Of a DNA stretch of 33,647 nt, positions 33,226 to 33,647 are shown in pieces. The DNA lies in assembly GCF_026183895.1 (NCBI RefSeq), contig NZ_JAPFQI010000032.1, forward strand, positions 1 to 33,647, read 5' to 3'. The position numbers and the translations under genes were made by a program. The stretch comes from Sabulicella glaciei (GTDB lineage: Bacteria > Pseudomonadota > Alphaproteobacteria > Acetobacterales > Acetobacteraceae). Numbering within the stretch: position 1 is the stretch's first letter; every line of letters starts with the position of its first letter. The notes beneath the pieces are model-generated. The model saw nothing but the letters and a program-made list of their open reading frames with translations. It was not told where the DNA came from and ran no database searches.

Positions 33226-33547
33226 GCGGTGGAGATGGAAGTGGGCGGCCGAACCGGCGCTGCCCAAGGGACGCAGCCTCGGAGCGGCTGGTGCAGCGCG
33301 ACGGCTACCCGGATCGAGACGGGGAGACCCGAGCGGGCTGGGTGGAGTTTCGGATCTCTAGGCTACGGCGAGGGAGCTAATTCGCGGCCCTCCTTGAACC
33401 CGGCAGGGCGACGGAAAAGCGCCTTACCGCCCTGACCCAAGAAGCCAGCGCGCAGGGTAGCTCCACATGCTCGGTGGACGCCCTGCTTCGAGACGTCGCG
33501 ATGGAGAACGTCTTTGAGAACCAAGTTCTCAGCTCGACTTTGGCCAT
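33226..33547. other. Intergenic stretch, no recognised gene
   Basis: I see no credible complete gene here. A plus-strand frame following a TAA at 33378-33380 stays open to a TAG at 33570-33572. It has a somewhat protein-like composition (TEKRLTALTQEAS and MENVFENQ), but no early start codon or ribosome site, so it may be a fragment of a lost gene. No hairpin was found after the lipoprotein gene. Confidence 0.3.
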
Positions 33548-33647
33548 TCAGGCGGCATGGCAGAGGGCATAGGCGATGCCCTCGCGGAGGGCTTGCGGGA
33601 GTTTTGCGGCATCGGCCGACTGCCGGGACACGGCGAAACCCTGCTCA
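33548..33647 (-). CDS. C-terminal end of an unrecognised protein, cut by the window edge
   Basis: The minus strand is open from the window end to a TGA at 33548-33550. It encodes about 32 residues (EQGFAVSRQSADAAKLPQAL, ending in CHAA). The composition is protein-like and the third codon positions are G/C-rich like the neighbours. It is too short to assign a family. Confidence 0.35.
   Translation of the reverse strand, partial: EQGFAVSRQSADAAKLPQALREGIAYALCHAA

Overview
The window is high-GC DNA from an alphaproteobacterium. An Acetobacteraceae or Roseomonas-like host is my best guess. It rests on the base composition, a Bug-type solute-binding protein paired with an SDR, two different intact IS5-family elements (one with the features of the IS1031 subgroup) and large proteins combining several sensory domains. 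This is an inference; there is no rRNA, tRNA or core housekeeping gene to fix the taxon. It is an accessory region: I count two intact insertion sequences, three broken transposase genes, a recombinase remnant and a truncated antiporter gene.

Layout. Positions 1-4.4 kb hold a cut-off cation/proton antiporter fragment, two related TolB-like/TPR proteins on the minus strand (one with a winged-helix domain, one without), a small secreted protein between them, and a short membrane-anchored or exported protein. An intact IS5-family element of the IS1031 type (4580-5506) sits exactly on the stop codon of the next gene, a fusion of alpha/beta-hydrolase, degenerate cyclase and LuxR domains. After an IS630 remnant comes a two-gene unit of a Bug solute-binding protein and an SDR oxidoreductase (7696-9469), then a second intact IS5-family element (9575-10487). 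An AT-rich gap precedes a convergent, overlapping pair: a NarL/LuxR-type regulator with no phospho-acceptor Asp, and a histidine-kinase-like ATPase with no phospho-acceptor His.

Positions 12.7-22.4 kb encode one giant RTX/cadherin-like secreted protein of about 3,230 residues. It is now split into two reading frames at a run of six G (15217-15222). It has calcium-binding nonapeptide repeats at both ends and no type I secretion genes nearby. A hairpin follows, then a small four-helix membrane protein on the other strand.

Positions 23.3-32.0 kb look like a mobile, possibly defensive cassette. A deleted IS5 transposase and a serine-recombinase tail lie on the left and a decayed IS5 transposase on the right. 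Between them are a 1,531-residue TIR / nSTAND NTPase / transmembrane / WD40 protein and, divergently transcribed, a four-helix membrane protein whose layout resembles SLATT-type effectors. This divergent pair is my best candidate for an undescribed system, either anti-phage or programmed cell death. A small conserved hypothetical gene lies between the SLATT-like gene and the right-hand IS remnant. The right edge carries a lipoprotein with a nucleoside-hydrolase signature and the tail of an unrecognised minus-strand gene.
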